This document shows positions 1 through 7,261 of a stretch of 64,000 nucleotides of DNA, piece by piece. Positions within the stretch are counted from its first letter, which is position 1. Every line of letters begins with the position of its first letter. Origin of the DNA: Desulfosporosinus acidiphilus SJ4 (GTDB taxonomy: Bacteria > Bacillota > Desulfitobacteriia > Desulfitobacteriales > Desulfitobacteriaceae). A program made the position numbers and the translations under genes. The notes below the pieces were generated by a model. The model saw nothing but the letters and a program-made list of their open reading frames with translations, searched no databases and had not been told where the DNA came from. The stretch is from contig NC_018068.1 of the NCBI RefSeq assembly GCF_000255115.2, positions 2,389,977 through 2,453,976 on the forward strand. The letters are read 5' to 3'.

Positions 1-1788
1 GTATTTTTAGCTTTTGCAACTGCTATGATTACGCTGCAAGCAGATTTTGGACTACATATTTTCCATGGATGGCTTTATTTATTTATTAAACTAACATCTA
101 ATGTATTTGGTTTATTAGCTATCCTGGGCATCGTAGTTGCTTTTTATCGCCGTTATATACAAAGACCTGATCGACTAGATAATAAAACGGATGATGCAAT
201 CACACTAGCTTTAATATTTGTAATACTGTTAACGGGTTTTGTCATTGAAGGAACCCGCATCGCTGCAACACCTGATCCTTGGGCCGGATGGGGATTTATA
301 GGACAGTGGATATCTATTCCTCTTAAAGCATCTCTCAACGAAGCACAATTACTCTCATTGCACAGATTCCTTTGGTGGTTTCATCTTCTCTTAGCAATGA
401 CGTTCATCGGATACTTCCCTTATTCAAAGATGTTCCATGTTATACTCGGGCCGTTAAATATGTTTTTCCGTCACCGAGGACCCATAGGAATCCCTGAACC
501 CATTGATTTTGAAGATGAAAGCATTGAAACCTTTGGGAAAAGTCAATTACGTGAGTTTACGTGGAAAACCCTTTTTAATACGGATGTTTGCTTACGTTGC
601 GGACGTTGCCAGGATAATTGCCCTGCCTACTTAAGTGGAAAACACTTAAATCCCAAAAAGATCATTCAAGATATGCGTGTTTTAATGGAAGAAACCGGTG
701 AAGCCCTTAAGGCATCACAAAAATTAGCGGTAGCCAATCAAGGTGCAGATTTAGAAAGTGCTGCAGCTGAAGAAGCTGTAGAATTGCCGGTAAGGTCACT
801 GATTGGTGAAGTAATTCCGGAAGAAGATCTATGGGCCTGCACAACATGTCGTTCTTGCGAACAGCAATGTCCTGTTTTTGTTGAACATGTGGATAAGACT
901 ATTGATATGCGCCGCAATCTGGTACTCATGGAGACCCGTTTCCCTGCAGAAGCCCAGCTGGCATTTAGGAATATGGAGAATAACGGAAATCCCTGGGGGA
1001 TTGGCTGGACGACACGTGCTGATTTCTTGACAGGGCTTGGCGTTAAAACCTTTGATGAAGATCCTAATGCTGAATATTTATATTGGCCTGGTTGTTCGGG
1101 AGCCTTTGATGCACGCAATCAAAAAGTTTCTGCAGCCTTGGTAAAATTGTTCCAAGCAGCTGGTGTTCATTTTGCAATCTTGGGTAATAGTGAGAAATGC
1201 TGCGGTGACTCAGCACGTAAACTTGGCAATGAATATTTATTCTACTCATTGGCTTCGGAAAACATTGAGGTTATGAAAGGTTATGGAGTCAAAAAAATCA
1301 TTACTCAATGTCCACACTGCTTTAATATTCTTAAGAACGAATATCCTCAATTAGATGGGAATTTTGAAGTCATACATCATACGGTCTTTTTGTTGGATCT
1401 TGTTAAAGAAGGAAAACTTAAATTCAAAAATATTGCCGGAAAATCAGTTACCTATCATGATTCCTGCTATTTAGGACGCTATAACCAGATCTATGATCAA
1501 CCACGTGAATTGCTGAAAATGGTTGGTTTAGAAATCAAAGAAATGGCTCATACAGGCGAAAAGAGTTTCTGTTGCGGAGCCGGCGGCGGACGTATGTGGC
1601 TTGAGGAGCATGAAGGTGAACGCATTAATGTTATGCGTACTGATGAAGCTATCGCAGTTAAAACTAATTATGTAAGTACTGCTTGTCCATTCTGTTTAAC
1701 CATGATTGTTGATGGAATTGCTATGCGCGAAGTTGGAGAGGATTTAAAGGCTCTCGATATTTCAGAAATTTTAGAAATGGTAATCTAA
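1..1788 (+). CDS. HdrD/DsrK-like membrane iron-sulfur protein, 5' partial
   Basis: The frame is open to the left edge, so the true start lies outside; an in-frame ATG at 25 sits inside a hydrophobic stretch and is probably not the start. The N-terminal third has several hydrophobic segments like the NarI-type cytochrome b membrane domain of HmeC/DsrM-type subunits. Two CxxCxxCxxxCP ferredoxin motifs follow (codons near bases 589 and 838). The C-terminal half has two CCG domains (near 1090-1330 and 1455-1700, with CCGDSARKLG and CCGAGGG motifs), the signature of HdrB/HdrD catalytic chains that bind a non-cubane 4Fe-4S cluster. The expected role is electron transfer between membrane quinone and a thiol or iron-sulfur partner. 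It lies upstream of aprBA on the same strand but about 400 bases away with no obvious terminator. Family assignment is firm; the physiological partner is inferred. Confidence 0.85.
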   Translation, partial: VFLAFATAMITLQADFGLHIFHGWLYLFIKLTSNVFGLLAILGIVVAFYRRYIQRPDRLDNKTDDAITLALIFVILLTGFVIEGTRIAATPDPWAGWGFIGQWISIPLKASLNEAQLLSLHRFLWWFHLLLAMTFIGYFPYSKMFHVILGPLNMFFRHRGPIGIPEPIDFEDESIETFGKSQLREFTWKTLFNTDVCLRCGRCQDNCPAYLSGKHLNPKKIIQDMRVLMEETGEALKASQKLAVANQGADLESAAAEEAVELPVRSLIGEVIPEEDLWACTTCRSCEQQCPVFVEHVDKTIDMRRNLVLMETRFPAEAQLAFRNMENNGNPWGIGWTTRADFLTGLGVKTFDEDPNAEYLYWPGCSGAFDARNQKVSAALVKLFQAAGVHFAILGNSEKCCGDSARKLGNEYLFYSLASENIEVMKGYGVKKIITQCPHCFNILKNEYPQLDGNFEVIHHTVFLLDLVKEGKLKFKNIAGKSVTYHDSCYLGRYNQIYDQPRELLKMVGLEIKEMAHTGEKSFCCGAGGGRMWLEEHEGERINVMRTDEAIAVKTNYVSTACPFCLTMIVDGIAMREVGEDLKALDISEILEMVI

Positions 1789-1821
1789 ATAATCAATTCA
1801 AAAGATTTACTTTTATGGTTC

Positions 1822-1863
1822 GAATTCCGAACATTTAATATTGTCATTGGAATTCAGAACATT
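1822..1863. repeat. Direct repeat upstream of aprB copy 1
   Basis: GAATTCCGAACATT at 1822-1835 and GAATTCAGAACATT at 1850-1863 match at 13 of 14 bases with a 28-base period. A looser third echo (AATTC then GAACATT, split by about ten bases) follows at roughly 1869-1892. It may be a regulator site for the apr1 promoter; no equivalent is seen before aprB copy 2. The rest of the 1789-2187 gap is AT-rich and holds the weak minus-strand ORF described separately. Confidence 0.4.
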
Positions 1864-1959
1864 GTACTAATTCTGTACAGAGGGAACATTCTCTAATATC
1901 CAAGTGATTTAGTTAATTGTGATCTCTGTATAGAATTACATTTATTTACTTCTGGTATT

Positions 1960-2064
1960 TTATAAAAGGAGGGATGCATAAGTAATTTGATAAACTCCTG
2001 TAGAGCTACCTCCTAGAAATGTAACGAATGCCAGTAAAGCCAAGACATAATTCTGAGACATCAT
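1960..2064 (-). CDS. Possible 34-residue hydrophobic peptide
   Basis: On the minus strand an ATGATG at 2064 opens a 34-codon frame (starts MMSQNYVLALLAFVTFLGG) that would form one transmembrane helix. A weak AAGGG lies about seven bases upstream. It is antisense to the aprB1 leader. I do not recognise a family. A competing signal exists on the plus strand, an AAAAGGAGGG at 1965-1973 followed by ATG and only two more codons. Existence of the gene is uncertain. Confidence 0.22.
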   Translation of the reverse strand: MMSQNYVLALLAFVTFLGGSSTGVYQITYASLLL

Positions 2065-2187
2065 GTTAATACCCTTAATTTATTCAAGTTATCGATCCAA
2101 AACTTGTCTTTATGTTAATAAGCATAATTATTGTATGAAACACTATGCAGACAATATTTTAAATTTAAAATGATGGAGGTTTAACAA

Positions 2188-2631
2188 ATGCCAAGTTTTG
2201 TAATTGCAGAAAAGTGTGACGGATGCAAAGGGCAAGATAAAACAGCTTGCATGTATGCATGCCCAAATGACCTGATGTTTTTAGACAAAGAAAGAATGAA
2301 AGCTGTAAACTTAGATCCAAGCCAATGCTGGGAGTGCTTATGCTGCGTTAAAGCTTGTCCGCAACAAGCTATGGACCTTCGCGGATATGCAGATTTCGTT
2401 CCCCTCGGCGCTTCCTGCGTACCTCTCCGTGGTTCTGACAGCATCATGTGGACTGTTAAGTTCCGCAATGGCATGACCAAACGCTTTAAGTTCCCCATCC
2501 GTACAACTGAAGAAGGTTCCGCTGTACCCGATGGAGGTTTTATTGAAGAAAACACAGATATCAACAGTCTTAATTTATTCAGTGAACCTTCATCCTTAAA
2601 GTTACCGGCTGTTTGGACTTATCAAAAATAA
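2188..2631 (+). CDS. aprB: Adenylylsulfate reductase beta subunit, copy 1
   Basis: This 147-residue protein is the electron-transfer subunit of dissimilatory APS reductase, a cytoplasmic enzyme that reduces APS to sulfite and AMP. The two 4Fe-4S clusters are visible as CDGCKGQDKTACMYACP (from residue 10) and CWECLCCVKACP (about residues 48-59). The C-terminal tail (from about residue 110) matches the Apr family. A GGAGG lies 7 bases before the ATG. It is nearly identical to the copy at 12155, but silent and C-terminal differences have built up, for example FIEENTDINSLNLFSEP here against FVEANTDINSIELFTEP there. Its partner aprA downstream is frameshifted, so this AprB may have to pair with the AprA from the second locus. 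Confidence 0.95.
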   Translation: MPSFVIAEKCDGCKGQDKTACMYACPNDLMFLDKERMKAVNLDPSQCWECLCCVKACPQQAMDLRGYADFVPLGASCVPLRGSDSIMWTVKFRNGMTKRFKFPIRTTEEGSAVPDGGFIEENTDINSLNLFSEPSSLKLPAVWTYQK

Positions 2632-2677
2632 TCTCTTGAAAACATGCAATAAGGAATAAATAGGGAGGTTAAAATCA

Positions 2678-4571
2678 ATGCCAATGAACTTTGAAACAGT
2701 AGAAGTAACAACCGACCTTCTGATCATCGGAGGCGGAATGGGAGCCTGCGGCGCAGCTGTAGAAGCAGCTTACTGGGGACAAAAAACACGGACTTAAAGT
2801 AACCTTAGTTGATAAAGCATCAATGCCGCGTTCCGGTGCAGTCGGAATGGGATTGTCCGCTATTAACCTTTATGTTGGTCTTGCAGAAGGCAGAAATACT
2901 GTTCAAGACTATGTCCGCTACGTTAAAGGCGATATGATGGGAATTGCTCGTGATGACTTAGTCGCTAACATCGCTCGTCACGTTGACAGCTCCGTGCACA
3001 TGTTTGAAAAATGGGGTCTTCCTTTGTGGAAAGACGAAGAAGGCAACTATGTTCACGAAGGAAAATGGCAACTGATGATCAGCGGTGAATCCTATAAAGT
3101 TATCGTTGCTGAAGCTGCTAAGACTGCTTTAGGCGAAGAAAACATTTATGAGAGAGTTTTCATCACTGAGCCCCTCTTAAAAGACGGTAAATGCGTAGGA
3201 GCTGTTGGCTTCAGTGTTCGTGAGAACAAATTCTATGTCTTCAAAGCAAAAGCAACCTTGTGTGCAATGGGCGGAACGGTTGGTGTCTTCAAACCTAAAT
3301 CCACAGGTGAAGGTGCCGGACGTTCATGGTATCCTCCATTCTCCACCGGTTCATCCGCTTACTTCACCATGAAGGCTGGAGCAGAGATGAGCAGCCAAGA
3401 AGTACGCTTTGTACCGATTCGTTTTAAAGACGCTTATGGTCCTGTTGGAGCTTGGTTCTTACTCTTCAAATCCCGCGCAACCAATGCTTTGGGTGAAAAC
3501 TACATGGAAACCCGCGCCGATGAGCTGAAAAAATTTGGCGTCTACGGTTCCATTAAACCAATTCCTGCAAACCTTCGTAACCATCTGGGGTTATTAGACG
3601 TTCAAGAAGGTAAAGGACCTCTCTTCATGCGTACAGAAGAAGCTATTTCCAATCTGGCCAAAGCGTATGAAGGAGACGAAAAAGCCTTCAAGAAGAAAAT
3701 GAAATCCTTAGAGAATGAAGCATGGGAAGACTTCCTCGATATGACGATTGCACAAGCTTTACTTTGGGCAGCAACCAACGTTCAGCCTGAAGAAAGATCT
3801 TCTGAAATCGCAGCAGCAGAGCCTTACTTCATCAGCTCTCACTCCGGTTCTTCAGGAGCATGGATTTCCGGTCCGGAAGACCTCTCCGCTGGAACAGACT
3901 ACTTCTGGGGTTATGCTAACATGACCACCGTTCCTGGCCTCTTTGCAGCAGGGGACGCATCCGGAAACTGCCCGCACAAATTCTCCTCAGGAACTCACGC
4001 AGAAGGACGTATTGCAGGAAAGTCAGCTTGCAAATATATCTTAGAGAACAACACACTTCTCGAAGTTGAGCCTTCTGTGATTGACGAAATGAAAGCCATC
4101 ACTTACAAACCGCTGGAAATCTATGAGCAATATAAAGATTTCAGTACCGATCCACAAGTTAACCCGAACTATATTCTTCCGAAACAGTTTATGTTCCGTT
4201 TACAAAAACTGATGGATGAGTATGTTGGCGGAGCTAACGTATATTTCTGCATGAACCAAGCATCCTTAGACAGAGCAGCAGAACTCTTTGAATTCCTCAA
4301 AGAAGACTCTGAAAAACTGGCAGCCAATGACATTTATGAATTGCTGAGAGTTTGGGAAAACAAACACAGAATGTGGCAAGCCGAATCCCACTTGAAAGCA
4401 GTCACCTTCCGTGAAGAGACCCGTTGGCCCGGATACTATATCAGAACAGACATACCAACTCTTGACGAAGAGAACTGGCATTGTTTCGTCAACATGAAAT
4501 GGGATCCACAAACCAAAGAGTGGTCTGTCTTCAAACGTCCGGTTATTGATATGTTTGATGTTAAATTTTAA
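2678..4571 (+). pseudogene. aprA: Adenylylsulfate reductase alpha, copy 1, frameshifted
   Basis: The start corresponds to the ATG of the intact copy at 12634, with the same AGGGAGG ribosome binding site. One extra A at base 2779 (GGGGAC here, GGGGC in the intact copy) shifts the frame after residue 34, giving TAA at 2795-2797 and a product of about 39 residues. The rest of the gene, from an internal ATG at 2823, is open and appears identical to copy 2 over almost its whole length. The insertion is not in the neighbouring A6 run, so a simple homopolymer error is less obvious, but an assembly or sequencing error remains possible. The FAD-binding GGGMGACGAA motif is upstream of the lesion, so an internally started product would lack its FAD-binding N-terminus. 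Confidence 0.85.
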
Positions 4572-4594
4572 GCAGCGTTAATTATCATTTTCTA

Positions 4595-4620
4595 AGTCCC
4601 CACTTCTATAAGTGGGGACT
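4595..4620 (+). terminator. Hairpin after aprA copy 1
   Basis: An 11-bp perfect stem, AGTCCCCACTT with AAGTGGGGACT, has a CTAT loop and only a weak T tract after it. It can end the apr1 transcript. The same core in inverted orientation occurs at 17208-17231, so it may also be a dispersed palindrome. Confidence 0.6.
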
Positions 4621-4914
4621 ATTCCTCTGCTTAAAGCATCATAAACAATCGTAATTGAGACATTTACAAAATAGACATTAAAGGGTAGTCAATAAGGATA
4701 GTTCGTATTACAATAGATTTAGCAGACAAGTGGGGGAATGTGTGTAATTTTCTGGGATATCAGAAAAATGAACTCATCCCCAGATTTAAATATCGTAAAT
4801 TTGCTAAGACTAATCAGGGCAGGTTTACAATGTTTAGCTCGGATTTGTGCCTCTGCTGTCATCACACTACTCATCATTTTAAACTATCAGGAAACGAACT
4901 AAGGAGGACTTAAA
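4621..4914. other. Intergenic stretch, no gene seen
   Basis: It is AT-rich and non-coding by eye. ATAGACATT near 4672 faintly recalls the -35 region of the promoter module seen at 18.5-25.5 kb, but the upstream box and the -10 are not convincing. A promoter for the YlbF gene is expected here. Confidence 0.3.
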
Positions 4915-5265
4915 ATGGATCAACAATACGAAGATATCTTAGAAAAATGTATTAACCTTGGGAAACTGATTGCTGATACCCCTGTATATCAAGAATTCAA
5001 AAAAGCGGAATATAATCTCCTGCATAATGAACAGGCGAGGAAATTAGTAGAGGATCTGCAAACACTGAAGAAAGAACATTACCTTAAAAAAATGGCTGGA
5101 ACGGAACTTTCTAAAGAAGATGAAGAAAAAATGCGGGAATTGGAGAATGTCTGCCTATCTGATTCTCAAGTCTTTGCCTCGAACAATGCCAATAATAATT
5201 TTCAAAAATTGATGGAGACAATATCGGGTAAGATCCGGGAAGGAATTCAAAGCATCGATAAATAA
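4915..5265 (+). CDS. YlbF/YmcA-family protein
   Basis: This is a 116-residue, all-helical, charged protein. The layout (helix with YEDILEKCINLGKLIADTP, then helices ending near residue 110) matches the YlbF/YmcA family, whose Bacillus members form a complex with YaaT that controls RNase Y-dependent mRNA processing and developmental switches. A GGAGG precedes the ATG. It stands alone between the two halves of the sulfate reduction locus, with its own terminator-like hairpin downstream. Its link to sulfate reduction is unknown. Family call is fairly secure; function here is not. Confidence 0.75.
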   Translation: MDQQYEDILEKCINLGKLIADTPVYQEFKKAEYNLLHNEQARKLVEDLQTLKKEHYLKKMAGTELSKEDEEKMRELENVCLSDSQVFASNNANNNFQKLMETISGKIREGIQSIDK

Positions 5266-5352
5266 TTTGTCTGTTGCTTAATGATTTTGTCTTTCTTAAT
5301 ACATTATTATTATGGCTAGATTTACTTTTCATAGGCATAAACTTGTTCTATT

Positions 5353-5399
5353 CAATAAATCTTTGCTTGTTCAGAATGGGCAAGCAACAAGATTTATTG
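5353..5399 (+). terminator. Long hairpin after the YlbF gene
   Basis: CAATAAATCTT (5353-5363) pairs with AAGATTTATTG (5389-5399), and inside it TTGCTTG pairs with CAAGCAA (5381-5387). A T6 run follows at about 5407. It is a probable terminator, though the gap before the T run is longer than usual. Confidence 0.55.
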
Positions 5400-5542
5400 G
5401 AGGATGTTTTTTGACGGATGGATTTGTCTCAATATAAGTGCAAAATAGTTCAATATCTGTTGTTCTCTGCATTTGTAATATTCTAAGATATGACTTTATC
5501 TGCGTCTAAATATAACTTGGACCCATCCTGAATATGTTTGGT

Positions 5543-5582
5543 TAAGATAATCAATAGTTTGACTAAGATGATCAATAGTTTG
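5543..5582. repeat. Two-unit 21-bp tandem repeat
   Basis: TAAGATAATCAATAGTTTG at 5543-5561 and TAAGATGATCAATAGTTTG at 5564-5582 differ at one base, period 21 (two helical turns). They are followed up to about 5780 by degenerate T-rich repeats around TTTTAAT and GTGTAATTT. No gene is seen in 5400-5828. Confidence 0.6.
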
Positions 5583-5828
5583 GCAATATAAGATCTTAAT
5601 CGCATTCATATTGACGTATTATGACTTCAGTGCTAATCTAATTTGTGAGAAAATTAATTAAGTCGAGTAATTTTAATAGGTTATTTTAATATGTTCTGGT
5701 GTAATTTACTGAGTTATCTTAATGTAGTTTGTCGAATTTTTTTAATATACTTATAAATTTTTTTTAAAATAGTTTGTGTAATTTGTTACGATTAAATATT
5801 AAGTCTTGCTTTGAAGTAAAGAAAACTT

Positions 5829-5960
5829 GGCTGGCGCCCGAAGATACTGTCTTCGTACGAATTAGCCAACTTGCAGACTCTGGCGCAGGCGGCTGCTTAG
5901 TTGCACTTATGCTAGAGGACGAAGACACTGTCTTCGCACGTATTAACTCTTCTAGCAGTA
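5829..5960. repeat. Dispersed intergenic repeat (copy R1)
   Basis: It contains two copies of a near-palindrome, GAAGATACTGTCTTC at 5840 and GAAGACACTGTCTTC at 5921, about 81 bases apart. The reverse complement of the 5900-5960 part closely matches 14660-14720, sharing the order of ACGTGC, GAAGACA, CTCTAGCATAAGT and GCAACT. The segment GCAGACTCTGGCG near 5873 resembles GTGGACTCTGGCG near 10828 upstream of sat. This is a member of a repeat family that also appears near 18.3, 20.4, 45.1 and 61.3 kb. Confidence 0.65.
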
Positions 5961-6009
5961 TACAACCAAACGTTATGCTTTCAGATAGTGGAAGAAAAGA
6001 GGTAAAAGG

Positions 6010-7257
6010 ATGGCTTATAAGAGTATTCTGGTGGTTGGAGGGGGAATCAGCGGGCTTACCGCCGCTGTAGAAGCTTCCGAAGCAGGAAGCGAGGTCTATC
6101 TGGTTGAAGAGAAAGCCTATCTTGGCGGCCGGGTAGCCCAGATGAACCAATATTTTCCTAAGTTATGCCCTCCAAACTGCGGGTTAGAGATTAACTTCCG
6201 CAGAATAAAGCAGAATCCGAGAATCAAATTTTTCACCTTGGCAGAGATCGAATCCATTGAGGGAGACGAAGGGGATTTTACCGTCACCGTAACATCGAAA
6301 CCGCGCTATGTGAACCAAAACTGCACAGCTTGCGGGAAATGTACGGAAGTATGCCCGGCAGAGAGAGCCAATGAGTTCAATTACGGTATGGATAAAACGA
6401 AGGCAATCTATCAAGCTCATGCCTTTGCGTTTCCCATGAAGTACCTGATTGACGGGGAAGCATGTCTGGGAGCAGAATGCGGTAAATGTCTCAGTGCCTG
6501 TGAGTATGGCGCTATCGAATTGGATATGGAACCCAAAAGTTTCAAACTCAACGTGGGTTCTATCGTATGGGCTACCGGCTGGGAGCCATATGATGCTGCA
6601 AAGATCTCCTATTACGGCTTTGGCCGGTATCAAAATGTTATTACGAATGTCATGATGGAACGTATGGCCGCCATTAATGGTCCGACCGCCGGAAAGATTG
6701 TCCGACCTTCGGATGGCAAAGAAGTTAAAACCATTGCATTTGTCCAGTGCGCCGGATCTCGTGATGAGAACCACCTGGCGTATTGTTCCGGCATTTGCTG
6801 CATGGCATCGTTGAAACAAGCAACCTACGTCTTAAAACAAAGTCCGGATGCGAAAGTATCGATGTTTTACATTGACGTCCGGGCGATGGGAAAATATGAA
6901 GACTTTTATACAAACGTCCAAGACAAGATCAACCTGATCAAAGGAAAAGTAGGAGAGATCTCCGAAGATCCTGCGACGAAGGAACTGATCGTACAAGTCG
7001 AGAATCAAGAAACCGGTGAAATCATGAGGGAACGTGTGGACATGGTCGTTTTGGCGACAGGCATGGTGCCATCCACAGCCGGAACCAAAGTACCGGTTAG
7101 TATAGCCTATGATGAGGACGGATTTATTGCTTCAGAATCAGAAAAACCCGGGATCTATGGCGCTGGAAGCGTGAAGAAGCCATTGGATGTAGCCTCATCG
7201 GCAAAAGATGCTACAGCAGCAGCACTAAAAGCCCTACAATCTACGGTGAGGAGGTAG
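6010..7257 (+). CDS. qmoA: Quinone-interacting oxidoreductase subunit QmoA
   Basis: This 415-residue soluble flavoprotein is related to HdrA. It opens with an FAD-binding Rossmann motif (VVGGGISGLTAA, residues 7-18) and has two ferredoxin-like cysteine groups: CTACGKCTEVC near residue 105 and CLGAECGKCLSAC near residue 150. Qmo subunits pass electrons between the menaquinone pool and APS reductase in sulfate reducers. An AAGAGG lies seven bases before the ATG. The next gene, qmoB, starts four bases after the stop and the HdrD-like gene follows, so the three form one operon. The upstream 745 bases hold repeats but no clear promoter that I can name. Confidence 0.93.
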   Translation: MAYKSILVVGGGISGLTAAVEASEAGSEVYLVEEKAYLGGRVAQMNQYFPKLCPPNCGLEINFRRIKQNPRIKFFTLAEIESIEGDEGDFTVTVTSKPRYVNQNCTACGKCTEVCPAERANEFNYGMDKTKAIYQAHAFAFPMKYLIDGEACLGAECGKCLSACEYGAIELDMEPKSFKLNVGSIVWATGWEPYDAAKISYYGFGRYQNVITNVMMERMAAINGPTAGKIVRPSDGKEVKTIAFVQCAGSRDENHLAYCSGICCMASLKQATYVLKQSPDAKVSMFYIDVRAMGKYEDFYTNVQDKINLIKGKVGEISEDPATKELIVQVENQETGEIMRERVDMVVLATGMVPSTAGTKVPVSIAYDEDGFIASESEKPGIYGAGSVKKPLDVASSAKDATAAALKALQSTVRR

Positions 7258-7261
7258 CTCA

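Noticed and set aside
1816-1834. GGTTCGAATTCCGAAC resembling a tRNA T-arm
   Set aside because: No acceptor, D or anticodon arm can be folded around it, and the core is explained by the direct repeat GAATTCnGAACATT.
4660-4700. Sixth copy of the shared promoter module (ATAGACATT)
   Set aside because: The two half-sites are not recognisable and the -10 at the right distance (AGGATA) is poor.
5764-6150. ORFs on both strands across 5764-6150
   Set aside because: They run through palindromic repeat R1 and the qmoA start. Neither shows a family motif or ribosome binding site.
6184-6819. 211-codon minus-strand ORF opposite qmoA
   Set aside because: It is a shadow of a certain coding region with no recognisable protein features.
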